Of a stretch of 64,000 nt of DNA, positions 12,401-24,334 are shown piece after piece. Numbering within the stretch: the stretch's first letter is position 1; every line of letters starts with the position of its first letter. The translations under genes were made by a program, and so were the position numbers. Origin of the DNA: Ianthella basta (lineage: Eukaryota; Porifera; Demospongiae; Verongiida; Ianthellidae); contig OZ025868.1 of NCBI GenBank assembly GCA_964019415.1, positions 5,743,371-5,807,370 of the forward strand. The letters are read 5' to 3'. A model generated the notes under the pieces. It was not told the DNA's origin and made no database searches. It was given only the letters and a program-made list of their open reading frames with translations.

Positions 12401-14794
12401 AATGCATGTAAGAGAAAATCGCCACCGGCTTCTCGTGCTCCATTTCTTCTTTTCATAAATTACTGTTCCCACTGAATTTTTGTGCGCTCCTAGTGCCTGA
12501 CGCAGGGCAACTACAGACCCAAATCGTGTACGAGGATTCGCGTACGGACGTGAAGGGCACATATCCAAGCGCCGGTGGCAATCCGATAAGTACAGTGCTA
12601 GAGCAAGTAGGAAATTTGTCTTCCTCATGTATTAAGATACCCCGGTGCCACCATTCCGTTCTGGTAACAATGCAGTAACACGACAACTGGTTCTTCTAGA
12701 GTGGCATACCTGTGCTCGATGTTCTGCACAGTCTTCATCTAATTTAAGGAAGGGGTATTGGTCAGCGCAGGTATTAATCTGATGTATATAGCCATAGTCT
12801 TTTGGATATGCAAAGACTGTACAAACTAGTGAATAAAAATTCATTTAGAAGTAAAAGAGATTTAGGAATGGCCAGCAGAAAAAGCATAGATACAAGAAAC
12901 AGTAACTCAACACCATGATAAACCATTTTCCGTGAAGTTTGCTCTACATTCCAAATTTCCTTGTATAGCTACTATTAGCTAGCAAGACATTTGGGTCCAT
13001 GCAGCTACAACGAAATTAGGAATGTAGAGCGAACTTCACCACAGAAATGTGGTTTATCATGATGTGCTCTTTGGCCAGAAGGCAGCTAAGCAAAGAACAT
13101 GCCCGCCCAGTCCATCAACTGGAACGGAGCATCTCGAGCCGATTCCCTGTAAGGCACCAATTTTATATGACTGAACAAACTGACATACAAACCGAGATCT
13201 GGTGCATTATAGTAATATTATCGAATGTTTTGCAGAGCAATCAATGCAGAAATGAGTAATCTTTCCCGATCAATTCCAATCAATTTTGCATATACTACTT
13301 GTCTGCGGGGTGGTACAGGTTAGCCCAATTTATAGTACCTTCCAACGTATGATCAAAATGAACTATTAAAGGTAAAAAATGCATGTGCAACAACTCCTTG
13401 ATTGAGGAGTAGCTTACCCCCAATGTAGTACAGAAAGATAAATCACGCATGCAGTAAGGCAGGCGGAGTGTGCAGTACACTGGGCAGTGTAGAGCGCAAT
13501 GCTGCAATGTTTGACTTACTGTGAACAAGGCACACACACATTTCCCCTGTCTGAAACACCATTGACAAGGCCTCCTCGTGTCGGGAAGCTCATCAGGCTC
13601 AAGCAGTGTTGAAGTGACGCTGGGTTCATCTGCTGTGGGAGCTGTCATTTCATGCAAGCTGCTATCAAACATGGGTAAATTGGGAACAGTCCTCCCCTGT
13701 AGACGAAGCCTCAGTTCAACATTCTCAATACGCTCCCTGAGACTCTTAACCTTCTGATCTGCTACAGAGCTCTGACTTACTAGCTGAGCATTCACCCTGT
13801 TCACCCGCACTGCCTCACCGTCTCTATTCTCCAAGTCCTTCTGCATACGCCACATTGCAAGCTGCACATTGCTGTCTTGCTCTTGTACAGAATAGCTCTT
13901 CAGCACAGTTTTCTCCATTTGCTTCATCTGAGGCAGAAGCATGTTACTTGTTGGGCGTTGGTCTGCATTATCATTTAGGCACAACTTGACCATGCCTTGG
14001 AATAGCTTCTTTTCACCTTCTGAAAATAGCTCTAAATAGGGTGCACGTGTATCCAATTGAGAGTACACCACAGCACCCTGCATCTCCTCTCCTTCAGTTC
14101 TAGATGGTCTTGGAATGACTGGGGTAGGCCACTCATGTGTGACTGTCATAATGATGAGGTTGCCATAGGAGAACACATCGAGCTTGTCATCGTATTGTGG
14201 TGGGTGGCGCAACGCTTCAGGAGGCATGAACCCCGGTGTGCCCTTGATGGAGGAGCTACGTGTGAGTGAGGCTGCATCGATGGCCCTGGTCATACCGAAG
14301 TCGGTCAGCTTGGTCAGGTAGGTCACCTCGTTGACGAGGATGTTGTTGGGACTGAGGTCGTGATGTACCAACTTGGGGGAGTGGCTGTGAAGGTACACCA
14401 GACCCTGGGCCACCTGACGGAGAATCACCACCTTGTTGATGAGAGGAAAATCTTCCTTTGGTGTTGACTCGAGTAGCGAGCGCAGACTGGCGTCCATCTT
14501 CTCCAGCACCATGACAGGGGTGTGGGAAGGGTCGAAGTAGATCCCCAGAAACTGGACAATCTGAGGATGTCTCAAAGCAGACCACGTGGCGCACTCTTTC
14601 TCAAAGGTTGTAATGAACGCTTGCTTCTCCTCCGCTGACAGTATCTCCTTGAAGATGTCGTGCATGAACTTCGCAGCGCAGGTCGTTCCGTTCCATTCCA
14701 CTTCGAATACGATCCCAAATGAGCCGGCTCCAAGCTTTCGATCCCTTCTCCTAACGTCGTAGATCTTCAACGGAGATAACTCAATTTCTACCAT
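9467..14794 (-). CDS. K3: type-a kinase with C-terminal four-pass membrane domain
   Basis: Exons: E1 13520-14794, E2 11995-12146, E3 11478-11607, E4 11081-11176, E5 9467-9514 (TAG); 566 codons plus stop in one frame. Residues about 20-290 are the kinase: glycine loop LGAGSFG at 21-27, lysine 42 in CAAKF, catalytic HHDLSPNN (Asp146), DFG at 165-167, PPE at 191-193. A coiled coil covers about 300-365, then CQWCFRQGKCVC precedes membrane helix 1 (ALFTVVVLSSVISVLL). E2 ends in a Cys-containing loop; E3 holds helix 2 (SSVLLTFLLILQSILW) and basic RRVRDR; E4 holds helix 3; E4/E5 hold helix 4, ending LQWRR. Intron 3 has the U12 donor GTATCCTTTG, but the branch site (TTTCTTAGC) is weak. Catalytic residues are present, so it is probably active; substrate unknown. 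The ATG lies 180 bp from the K4 stop. Confidence 0.85.
9794..9992. mobile_element. Palindromic MITE with TA flanks (Tc1/mariner-like)
   Basis: Ends CAGTGGTTTCA / TGAAACCACTG are inverted repeats, each flanked by TA, and the two halves are complementary over much of the 199 bp. It lies in intron 4 of K3. The copy in K8 (from 38690) is cut short at about 38865 by a deletion. Confidence 0.75.
12911..13065. mobile_element. Fold-back MITE in intron 1 of K3 (also at 41206-41365)
   Basis: Inverted repeat: CATGATAAACCA...GTGAAGTTTGCTCTACATTCC pairs with GGAATGTAGAGCGAACTTCAC...TGGTTTATCATG. It occurs in both duplication copies in the same intron. Confidence 0.7.
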
Positions 14795-14974
14795 GTTTAA
14801 AGCTACTACATGTGGTCTTCACGTGCTTGAAGGTTTACATTATTATATTGTGAGAACGCTCATTTTGTTATATAAATTCGTGCATCCTTACACACTGTTA
14901 ACGTTTGTCCTTAGCTATAGTACACAATCTACACGTACGTATACAGCAGTTAAGAAGAACACGGATGAATAGTA

Positions 14975-17900
14975 TTACTCCATCCACTGCAGCACAATCA
15001 TGTAGCAAATTAGAGCCAGTACCTACAACAGGAGGAAAGATGTACCGCTGCAAGCACAGTGTAGGATAGGATAATACAGAATGGTGTACCCTTAATGCCT
15101 GTCAAGCACATAACATTAGAACTATCCGTAATTAGCTAAACCACAATATAATGTGATGTGACATGTACATGTATGGAGTCACAGCCAATACAATCCACAT
15201 ACGTACTCTCATACGCACTTGTATCTATACATAGTATAACAAGGGTAGCTAATATCAGTCTAAGTGTACTCTTAGTCTGGCTAGCTAGACCGTCCCTAAG
15301 CACCCAAGGCACAGAAGGCGTGAAAGGAAGAGATGGCCTGGCATGCAAAACAATTACAGTATTTGTCCGTATAGAGGCCGGGGCTCGAATAGAGGCCAGG
15401 CTCGAATAGTGGCTGGGTCCCGAATAGTGGCTGGGTTTGCCGCAATCGACACAGAATGCCTCTCAATCAACATTTTTGTGCTCCTTAGCAACTGCAAGTC
15501 GCTTGTCACACTTCACAGTTGCCAAGGATCATCAGAGTTGAAAGAGTGATGTCTAAGAGAAAGTCATACAATGTCTCTTTCAAGTTGAAAGCCGTTGAGT
15601 GCACAGAGAAGACGACCAAGGAGGCGGCTGGCACCTTATACACGTGGTGGCCTCTAACAACGCTCTCGTTCATGACAAAACTAGTCGTGTGCGAATCTTG
15701 ACTTGCAGTCATCCCCCCCCCATGCGCAGAGACACAATACTATACACCACTGATTTTATATTGGAAACAAGGCCAAGTATTAGAAAAACTATATAACAGG
15801 TCAAAACTCTCAGGAAAGAAATAGAGGCCCAGATACAGAAATAGAGACGGCAAAGGTATTCATTGCTAACACAGCCGTTGTTATCAGTGAGGAATCAAGT
15901 CATGAATGCCTATGATGTGATTGTTTGCCTGCCAACGGGCTATGGAAATAGCCTCGTACCCAGTCCCTATTTCCATTCCGACTCCCGAGCGGAAGTCGGA
16001 ATGGAAATAGGACTGGGTACGAGGCTACTATGGAAACTCCCTTATCTTTGAATCTGTACCATGCATATCACATAATTTCAGAATGTGTTACATTCCATAA
16101 TAGGCAATGATCATGAGCATACTGTGTGAAGCAGCACTAGCATAATCATTGCTACACATTCATGATCAGAGCCATACATTTTTATGCAAAGTGAACCAAA
16201 ATTACTCTTCGAATGGGAGCTGCAATGTTTTTCATGCAGCTAGCTAAGAAGACATGTCATAGGGATTGGGAATCTTTGGGATAGCCAGGGTGCATGTGAA
16301 CAATTATGAGCTAGTTACTAGGATTTAAAGAGTCGCTATAGCAAGCTAGCTACCAATGCCAGTATCCCCACATTAGCGCAGCACAGTGTATTCCTATTTC
16401 ATATTTACTTGTTGGTTGAGCTAGCATAATAACCAAATAGGTAAGACTACTGTAATAGTTTTTCAATAGAAAGACGGTTCAGCATGCGAACTCCTGCAAA
16501 CACGTTTGCATCACTGTGAGTCTGAAACTGTGGTTGGAGGAAAGCTGTCAATGGTGTCCTTCAGCATGTGCAAGGTCAGGCAATCGACTTCCAGTCTATA
16601 ACTGCCAGTGTGACAGTCTGGAATAACATGCAGCTATAGGTATATGGTAGGTGAGCAATTCCGGTGAATTGAGAGACTAGAAAGAGTTACAAGCCTCCTT
16701 CAAATGACGGAGCAGGTAGGCTCCAGTTTAGAGGATTAGCTATCCTTTCACCGTGCAAAGTGAAGTTACGTCATGTTCAACATTCTACAAATCTCCTACA
16801 CAATAGCAAGGAAGTGTATATGGGTTGGAAAGAGAAAAGAATAAAAGATACAGCAAGGCTTTGTCTCCCCATATTCAAATTTCTTATATACCCTTTCCAA
16901 TCAATTTTGTCTTCCATGCTACCATATAACAGATACACACACTTAATAAGTACATGTAATACACAGTGCCATAACATAATTATCATTCTTAGACTACCAT
17001 ATATTAGACAAATAGTAAGAACTTTTGGCAATATACATACGTCAGAAGAACGTATGTATATTGGAGAACGGAATGCTTCCATGCAGTACATACAATCACA
17101 CTCACCATGAAGAATAATGTAGATGAAGCCAAGGACATGCACACAACTGCAGCAGCACCATAAAAGTCAATAGATAGATATGGAATACTTATAATTATTC
17201 CACCAGTGGAGAAAAGTGATGCCAATAGCAACATCACCTATAGCGCATGAAGTCAAGGATGACAATGTGCAAAGGAATCAGGGCCTATACAAGTAGGAAC
17301 TAACACAACTGGTATTTTCTGCTATGAGAGCTAGGATTCAAGGATACAGCTGCTGAACAGATGAGGGTGAGTCCTTGACGTCTCTCTCCTCTGCACCACA
17401 GCAAGAATCTGACAATCAGTGCAGTTGTGAGGACCACAGACAGAAGTATCTGTACCGCAGCAGTAGCATTCACAACTTCAGAAATACGGTGTAGGGTAGT
17501 CAGTAGGCTTGAATTACAACTACTGCAGCTATTGACAGAGAAATGGAAAGCAGTCAATTGGTAGCAAGATCACTTACAGGTCAGTCTAATGAAAATGCAT
17601 TTTATTCCCTCTATTCAACCCTATATGCATAAACAGTTTGGGATTGAGCAAAAATCCAAGGATGGCAATTAGCATGGCATTTCCCTTAGAACTCGCTCAC
17701 TGTAATAGAATAAATAAAGAGATAAGAGTCTTCTATATTAGTGGGGCTGTACCATATCATATGTTATGCAAATGGCATAGAAGTTCATTGCAGATAAGAT
17801 GACAAAACAAATAATTCTTATGTGAAGACATTCGACATTCGGTCTTCGTCAGTTACAAAGTGAAGCGTGAAGAAAAGATTGGCTTTTTATGCTTTGAGAT

Positions 17901-20187
17901 TACACCATACATTGAAATGTCTTTGATGGTGTTATATTTATTCAAGACCTGTCAAGTCATAAAGACACGCCCGCCTTCCACTTTCCAATCATTCAGTTGC
18001 TACAGGTGCAAGATGTGCGTAATTAAGTCAGTGCACACAAGGATCTAGCAGACGTAATAGCGAACACAGCACCAAGAAAAACATTTTAACATGCAGTGGC
18101 ATCTGCCATATCTGACCAAATCATACTTGAGGGTACCACGTCTATAAAGAAATTTGAGAACCCAGCATTGGCAATGTAGTCACGTTTGAAAGCCACATCA
18201 TATGAGATTCGTCGCAATAAGGTATCTTTACAGACAGCAGGAGGGCTATTAGGCAGACGAGGCGAACGTAACCATACCAGCGCAACTCTCATCCATTGTA
18301 CAAGGGACAAAGAAGGTGATTTAAGCTTCAAACAAAGGCCAATAAAGGTAACATCACAACAGAATACTATTATAATGACTGCGAATTAAAAGAATGACGT
18401 GGAATTAGAAGACAGCAAATTTCGTCAGAGAATTAGAAGAAAACCGCACGTTTTGTACAGATAACAAAAAATTAGAAGATATACAGTATAATTAGCAGCT
18501 GTAGAAACTATACTAGTGTCATTTATATCTGCGTGTCATACAATTGCAAGTTGTTCAAATTTGCACTCCATTATATTTACTCTAAAACATATATACTCAC
18601 AGCAAGGTACACTGCGATTACACAGACTCACTTACTTTTCATAATTATTGAAACTATCCAAAAGTGCTGTGCTTGTTACGGTTGCAAGTGCCAACATGAT
18701 GGAGATGATACTCATGCTCACCATTGACTGCAGCAATACAATCAGTAATAATACATAACGAGTATACATACATGCAAGACTGAAACCTTCCTCATGCACT
18801 GTGTAGCTAGTGTCACAGTAACTGGAACAAGCATTTAAAATGAACTTGCTCACACTCATCCCAAAATACACAAAATCCTTACCGTAAACAAGCAGCAGGC
18901 ACATTTCCCTTGTCGGAAACAAGAATGGCATTTTCCACTCGGTGCTGTTTCCACATCAGAAGTAGCCGTGGCTGCTGAACCGGTGTCAGAAACAGTGTGG
19001 GTCTCACTGGACAGGAGCGGGTCTGTTTCTGAACCAGTCTGGTGTGACATATAGTGCACTCTGCTGCTGGAGACGTCAAGCGTAATTGACTCTTCCATCT
19101 GTGATTCTAGATGGAGATGTTCCAGGTGCTGTTCAAGCCTTCGTGCATTCTCGTTATATCTTGATATATTGGATTGTAGGCTTTGGTTCACCACATTCAC
19201 CTCAGCAATCTCCGTCTCCTTCTTCTGTACTGCTCGCTGCATGCGCCACATTGCTAGCTGAATGTTGCTTGCTTCCATCCCTGCTGCCATGTCACCTTCC
19301 AAGACAGTCACCTCAATTCTGTTCATTTCAGCTAGTAGCATTGCACTGGTTGGACGATTCATCCCCTTGTTTTCCAAGCAAAGAGCGGTTATTCCTCGAA
19401 AAGCTTTAATCTCTTCTTTTGTAAACTGCTCAAAATGGTGCTCACGAAGTTGAATCTCAGACAATAGTTCAATTGTTGTCTCTTCTTCTCCCAGCTGAGG
19501 CATAGCGGGTGTGGGCCACTGATGCGTGATGGTCATGATGATCACATTGCCGTAGGAGAACACATCGAGCTTGTCATCGTATTGTGGTGGGTGGCGCAAT
19601 GCTTCAGGAGGCATGAACCCCGGTGTGCCCTTGATGGAGGAGCTACGTGTGAGTGAGGCTGCATCGATGGCCCTGGTCATACCGAAGTCGGTCAGCTTGG
19701 TCAGGTAGGTCACCTCGTTGACGAGGATGTTGTTGGGACTGAGGTCGTGATGCACCAACTTGGGGGAGTGGCTGTGGAGGTACACCAGACCCTGGGCCAC
19801 CTGACGGAGGATCACCATCTTGTTGATGAGGGGAAAATCTTCCTTTGGTGTTGACTCCAGCAGTGAGCGCAGACTGGCGTCCATCTTCTCTAACACAAGG
19901 ACAGGGGTGTGGGAGGGATCGTAGTAAATCCCCAGAAACTGGACAATTTGTGGATGTCTCAAAGCAGACCACGTGGCGCACTCTTTCTCAAACGCTGTGA
20001 TGAACGCTTGCTTCTCTTCCTCGGATAGTATTACCCTAAATACATCGTGCATGAACTTCGCAGCGCAGGCCGTTCCGTTCCATTCCACTTCGAAGACTGT
20101 CCCAAATGCACCCGCTCCGAGCTTTCGATCAGTTCTCCTTACGTCGTAGATCTTCAACGGAGCGGTAGGTATAACCACATTCGCCAT
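14975..20187 (-). CDS. K4: type-b kinase with C-terminal four-pass membrane domain
   Basis: Exons: E1 18883-20187, E2 18636-18727, E3 17348-17522, E4 17106-17237, E5 14975-15022 (TAA); 583 codons plus stop. The kinase has LGAGAFG, CAAKF, HHDLSPNN, DFG and PPE motifs. It is followed by a type-b coiled coil (about residues 310-375), the acidic dileucine motif ETDPLL, and CHSCFRQGKCACC before the membrane. E2 starts SMVSMSIISIMLALATV (helix 1). E3 encodes an Asn/Cys-containing loop and helix 2 (AAVQILLSVVLTTALIV) followed by RGERRQG. E4 contains two hydrophobic stretches. The protein ends LICYMIVLQWME. Intron 3 is U12-type (GTATCCTTG donor, TCCTTGAC branch 15 nt before the acceptor). The start lies 85 bp from a divergent plus-strand gene. 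Probably active, role unknown. Confidence 0.85.
15549..15701 (+). pseudogene. Transposase N-terminal fragment (Brk/pogo-type DNA-binding region)
   Basis: The plus-strand ORF starts MSKRKSYNVSFKLKAVE and continues TEKTTKEAAG. This pattern (KRKSY...FKL.AVE.AE....AA) is typical of the DNA-binding start of pogo/Tigger-like transposases and domesticated relatives. The reading frame loses similarity after about 30 residues. The copy at about 43845-43975 has the same start, so the fossil predates the segmental duplication. It lies in intron 4 of K4. Confidence 0.5.
15949..16027. mobile_element. 79-bp near-perfect palindrome (MITE)
   Basis: TAGCCTCGTACCCAGTCC opens and GGACTGGGTACGAGGCTA closes an inverted repeat of about 37-bp arms that differs by a single-base bulge. 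It is a short hairpin transposon within intron 4 of K4; its region is deleted from the K9 copy. Confidence 0.8.
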
Positions 20188-20213
20188 GTTTTACTGGTGC
20201 CACGATGCTTCAA

Positions 20214-20224
20214 GGGGAATCACC
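20214..20224. promoter_or_regulatory. kappaB-like motif GGGGAATCACC upstream of K4
   Basis: The 11-mer GGGGAATCACC lies 27-37 nt upstream of the K4 ATG and between K4 and the divergent beta-helix remnant. It differs at one position from the kappaB consensus GGGRNWYYCC and recurs at the same distance in K9, K10 and K11. Function is inferred only from position and conservation. Confidence 0.4.
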
Positions 20225-20271
20225 TAATGCAATTATGACGTAATGTTTCCACGCGTATATACGCAAGGACG

Positions 20272-20793
20272 ATGCGCAAGAGCAGTCTCCTTGTTCTGTT
20301 AAGCTTGCGCTCAGCTTTGGCCTTCAAGTCTACCATCGCGATCCAGTGTGATGTAGTTCGCTATGTATCTCCTACGAATGGCGCCAACAGCATCAGTTGT
20401 CTTAATTCTAGCGACCCCAGCAAGCCTTGCCGGAACCTGAGCTTCGCGCTAGTTGGAAAAGAAATCGAAGGCGCTCAACCTGATTACTGTAACATTTCCA
20501 CAGGACCTGACAACCTTTTCTGTACGCCTTTATGACGGCACTCACTACCTATCCGTGGAGACGCAGGTGACTAACGCTACAAATGTGCTTATCATAGCCA
20601 TGCGCCCTGGAGGTGCAGTTGTTCGCTGTCGATCCTTCCCAAATCACTTTCCAGACCATTGGGACGATATTGTATTCTTCTGCTCTCGAAACATCACAGT
20701 TTCGGATCTGGTGTTTGAGCACTGTGGTCGATTTGGTTCGGGCATGTATGCCTACAGAGTGGATGGTCTTCATGTGCGAAACTGTATATATTC
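20272..20793 (+). pseudogene. Remnant of secreted right-handed beta-helix-like gene (first exon)
   Basis: The ATG at 20272 opens a signal-peptide-like start (MRKSSLLVLLSLRSALA), followed by YVSPTNGANSISCLNSSDPS. The frame breaks near 20515 and resumes one frame over with RLYDGTHYLSVET and NITVSDLVFEHCGRFG. Repeating NITVSDLVFEHC / DGLHVRNC units are typical of parallel beta-helix proteins. A GTATAT donor could follow at about 20794, but no further exon is seen before the fold-back repeat at 21155. The copy at 46217 is also frame-broken. It was divergently arranged with K4 (85 bp between ATGs). Identification as beta-helix is by pattern, not search. Confidence 0.6.
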
Positions 20794-21008
20794 AGGTATA
20801 TATAATAGGAATGCACTTCATAGATTACTGCATATTTCTATACAAATGCAAGGTATATTACATTGGACATTATTAATATGCACAATGAATGCATGTAATG
20901 GAGTTCTGTTATTATTAATATGGTAAAGTAAAGGGGATCAGGAGTTGTATGATAGTTTGACATAATATCAGACTTACGTATTATAAGTACATGCACATTA
21001 TATCAGAC

Positions 21009-23427
21009 GAGATACTGTACCAGACTATATAAGAACTCTGCCAGAATTCCTCCAAGTTCAGAGAGGACACTTGAGAGCATCATTGTCTGCAGTACAACAG
21101 CAAGCAGTGATCAATGAAACAAGTGCACACAATACAGTGCTATGCACACTACATTGAAAAGGGGGCAATTATTGGTTTTTTCTGCAGTTGGCCAGTGCAA
21201 GGCAATAGATTGAAATGGTAATCACTGAATATTACGCCTAACCTACCAATGTATTGGTGTCTCAGTTGGCAGGGGGGCACGAAGCCTTATTGATTTGGCA
21301 ACCAGCGATCACCTCCCCCAGTCATCCAACAAAGATGGAAGAGCCACAGTGACGAGCCCCGATTAGGGTGAAACAACTGTCTGTGGCTCTTCTATCTTTG
21401 TTGGATGAGTGCATGATGGAAAGAAGATGGAAGAGCCACAGACAGCTGCTTTGCCCTAATTGGGGCTCATCAGTGTGGCGTACTGACGGTTGATGGTTGA
21501 TAAGCAATTGCCCCCTTTCAACAATGCTTCAGTCATGATGACTGTAGCCTCCCTCGTCGATTTCTGTTCTGTTTAACTTGTTGTGGATTCCGAATCAGCC
21601 AGTCATCCAACCATCAACCATCAGTACGCCACACTGCATGAGCCCTAATCGGAGCGAAACAGATGTCTGTGGCTCTTCCATTTTTGTTGGATGACTGGCC
21701 ATGGGGGAGGCGATCACTGGTTGCCAACTCAGTAGAGCTAGCTTCGTGCCCCCCTGCCAACTGAGACGCCATGCAATACTGGTGTAGTTGGTAGGTTAGG
21801 CATAATATCCAGTGATTTCCCCTTCAATCTATTGTCTTGCAGTGGCCAACTGCAAAAAAACAATCTCCCCCTTTCAACAACGCTTCAGTCATGACTACTG
21901 TAGCCTCCCTTGTCTGCTTCTGTTGGAATCATAAGTGTTTAACTTGTGGTGGATACAGAATCAGCCAGTCATCCAACCACCAAAATGCAACCATCAGTAC
22001 GCCACACTGATGAGCCCCAATTAGGACGAAACATCTGTCTTTGGCTCTTCCATCTTTGTTGGATGACTGGTTGCCAACTCAATGAGGCTTCATGCCCCCC
22101 CCCCCCTCCCCCTTGCCAACTGAGACACCAATACTGGTGTAGTTGGTAGGATAGGCATAATATCCGGTGATTACCCTTTCACGCTATACATCTCAGTTAT
22201 GGTTCTGCATTGTAAAGATTATATAGTATTTTGACATAATAGTGAACTCTGTTACCAGTAATGCTTGTGAATTGTAACTGCAGTTAGCTACCACTCAATA
22301 TGTACTATGAATTAATCCATTCCATAGCTCCCAAGGCTGTTGAAATACAAAGAAGGATTGGGCCACCATGCTTAACACTCAACAGACAGTACCAAAACTC
22401 CAACAGTGAACTTTTACACACTCATAGATGAAATTGGTCCTCCAATAACCTATATATTTATCATTGAAATGTGTATGTACACACCCAACCTCATCCCTCA
22501 TAGGGGTGAAGATAAGGGAGCTCGAGGTGAGCTGGAATAATGAGCAGACTTGCTAATGCATCATGTCAGTTCAACACAATGTTTCTGAAGGAGATGTGTC
22601 AAGGAACAGGACAAGGGCTGGGATCTGCTGAAATGCAACTTTAAATAAGGCATGTATGAATCTCTGCAAATATTAAAGAAGGATAACCTCCAGCATTTGG
22701 GACATGTAACTAATGATGACAATAAATTTGGCTGAAGTAAATTAAACAACCTGAAATTTGTGTCACTTACAGTGACTAAGGCACAAACGCATCTCCCATG
22801 TTTGAAGCAACTTTGATGACAAGATCGTCATCTCTCAGGGATCTCCTCCAGTGGAGTAGCTAAGGGGTACACTATAGGAACAGTCTTCCCCTGTAGATGG
22901 AACCTCGGCTCAACATTATCTATTTGATCCTTGAGATTTTTCACCTGTTGTTCTGTTCTTTGATCTCTGAGATATCAGTTCAGATTTCATCCTACTCACA
23001 TATGCACACACTACCTCATTGTCCTTAGTCACCAATTCCTTCTGCCACATTACAAGCTGCACATTGCTATCTTGCTCTTGTATAGAATACCTTGAGCTCT
23101 TCAGTACAGCGTTCTCAACTTCCTTCAATTGGGGTAACAGTGTGTTACTTGTTATGTTACGCTTGTTATGTTATGTTTGCTTGCATCATCATTCAGGCAC
23201 AACTTGACCATGCCAAGAAGAAATTAAACTTCTTTTCATCTCCTGAAACAACTTCAAGTAGGGTGTACGAGTCTTCGATGAAGAGTATACCTTTAGATCC
23301 TGTACCTTCTCTATACCGCAAATGCTCTTGGAATGACAGGGGTAGGCCACTCGTGTGTGATTGTCATGATGATGAGGTTGCTGTAGGAGAACACGTCAAG
23401 CTTGTCATTGTATTGTGGTGGTCATTA
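21009..23427 (-). pseudogene. K5: degenerate type-a kinase remnant
   Basis: E1 survives only from about 23427 down to the splice donor at 22771. Recognisable pieces are VFSY.NLIIMTITHEWPTPV, the coiled-coil segment QEQDSNVQL (as broken frames) and CFKHGRCVCALVT before GTAAGT. Multiple frameshifts and stops interrupt it, and everything upstream of the last third of the kinase domain is missing. E2 is still visible at about 21009-21086 (TMMLSSVLSELGGILAEF). E3 to E5 are not found; a fold-back repeat (21155-22187) occupies intron 1. Confidence 0.8.
21155..22187. mobile_element. Composite fold-back repeat
   Basis: About 160-bp arms containing CCAACTGAGACACCAATACT-type sequence face each other at 21155-21310 and 21715-21876, and a third, direct copy of the right half follows to 22187. 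The inner part repeats CATCTTTGTTGGATGA with GAGCC(C)A.T motifs in both orientations. It is a tandem or nested fold-back transposon without coding capacity. Confidence 0.75.
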
Positions 23428-24334
23428 AAATCTTCGTGGGGGGGTGACATATGCATCAAAGTATATACATATGGCCCCACAGTGAGGATTGGAGCGATTC
23501 AATAAGCGTACACTTTGAAAAGGTCCATATGCCATTTTTCAGCTGGTGATTTAGAGGGAAAATCCCTTCAGCTCTTCTAAAAAATGTGTGTCTACCGGTA
23601 CCTATGTGCATATAATTACATACATGCAGCCACAATGGTTGTAGATGCTGATCATAGCTCCTAAATAAAGTCATCTAAGACATCTCAGTGTAAAAGGGCC
23701 GAGGTGTTTCATCACCATTAATTAAACGCCTGAGAAAGAAAATTATGTCATAATTGTATTAAAACAAAATTCAAAGCAATGGCACAAGCATAATAGCTAT
23801 TTAGCTACACACATCTAGCTAGCTAGCTAGCTAGCAAGCCACACGACATGTCATGCTAAAAACACAAAATAGGAGAATCAAGGTGTATCCGGCACATTAT
23901 ATTGAACAATTAAAGACACTAGTGTGCATGCAGTGTGTCTCCTGGCCTGGCAATTTATAGCTACCACAGCTGTCTTGCAATTGTCCGATGTCACTTCCTC
24001 CAACTCTGTGCTGGAGGTCACCGTCTATATATACTACAGATCGGCCATCAGAGGTGTGTCAGTCCCACCTCCTCCATTTAAGGACTCCTCTTTTGTCAAG
24101 ACTAATTGAAATTATACATTAGCTACACATTTGTCATCATGCATATGTGCATATGTATACCATGCATGCTTCACAAAATTAATTTTCAACTGAATAAAAT
24201 AGCGAGCTGCATAAAGTGATCAGAGATGAATGGCATGATGTCAGACATGTACTAGCTAGTGTGCTATTATGAGCAGCAAGCTACACATGGCAAGTAGTTA
24301 TAATTTTGAGCCCTGTAATTGTTATATCCTACAA
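23428..24334. other. Intergenic, K5 remnant to K6 stop
   Basis: A/T-rich sequence with short AGCT-rich runs (for example CTAGCTAGCTAGCTAG at 23817-23835). I see no kinase exon, RNA gene or complete element here. Confidence 0.5.

Noticed and set aside
12368-12686. Open frames in K3 intron 1 (for example minus strand from 12628)
   Set aside because: The corresponding sequence in K8 (about 40680-41000) does not keep the frame, so it is not under coding constraint.
14256-14594. A 112-codon open frame beginning MRHVVCFETSSDCPVSGD in another frame of the kinase exon, present in ten copies at equal length
   Set aside because: It lies entirely inside the near-identical kinase block, so its openness in all copies follows from DNA identity. 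There is no independent start context, and it varies freely where the kinase frame is constrained. It would deserve another look only with peptide evidence.
16760-17142. Open frames on both strands over K4 intron 4
   Set aside because: No family resemblance, low complexity A/T-rich sequence, overlapped by the real exon 4 at 17106-17237.
23817-23835. AGCT-rich runs as possible regulatory repeats
   Set aside because: Short CTAG/AGCT runs occur throughout the window, including near 52620 and 57710, and look like simple-sequence background.
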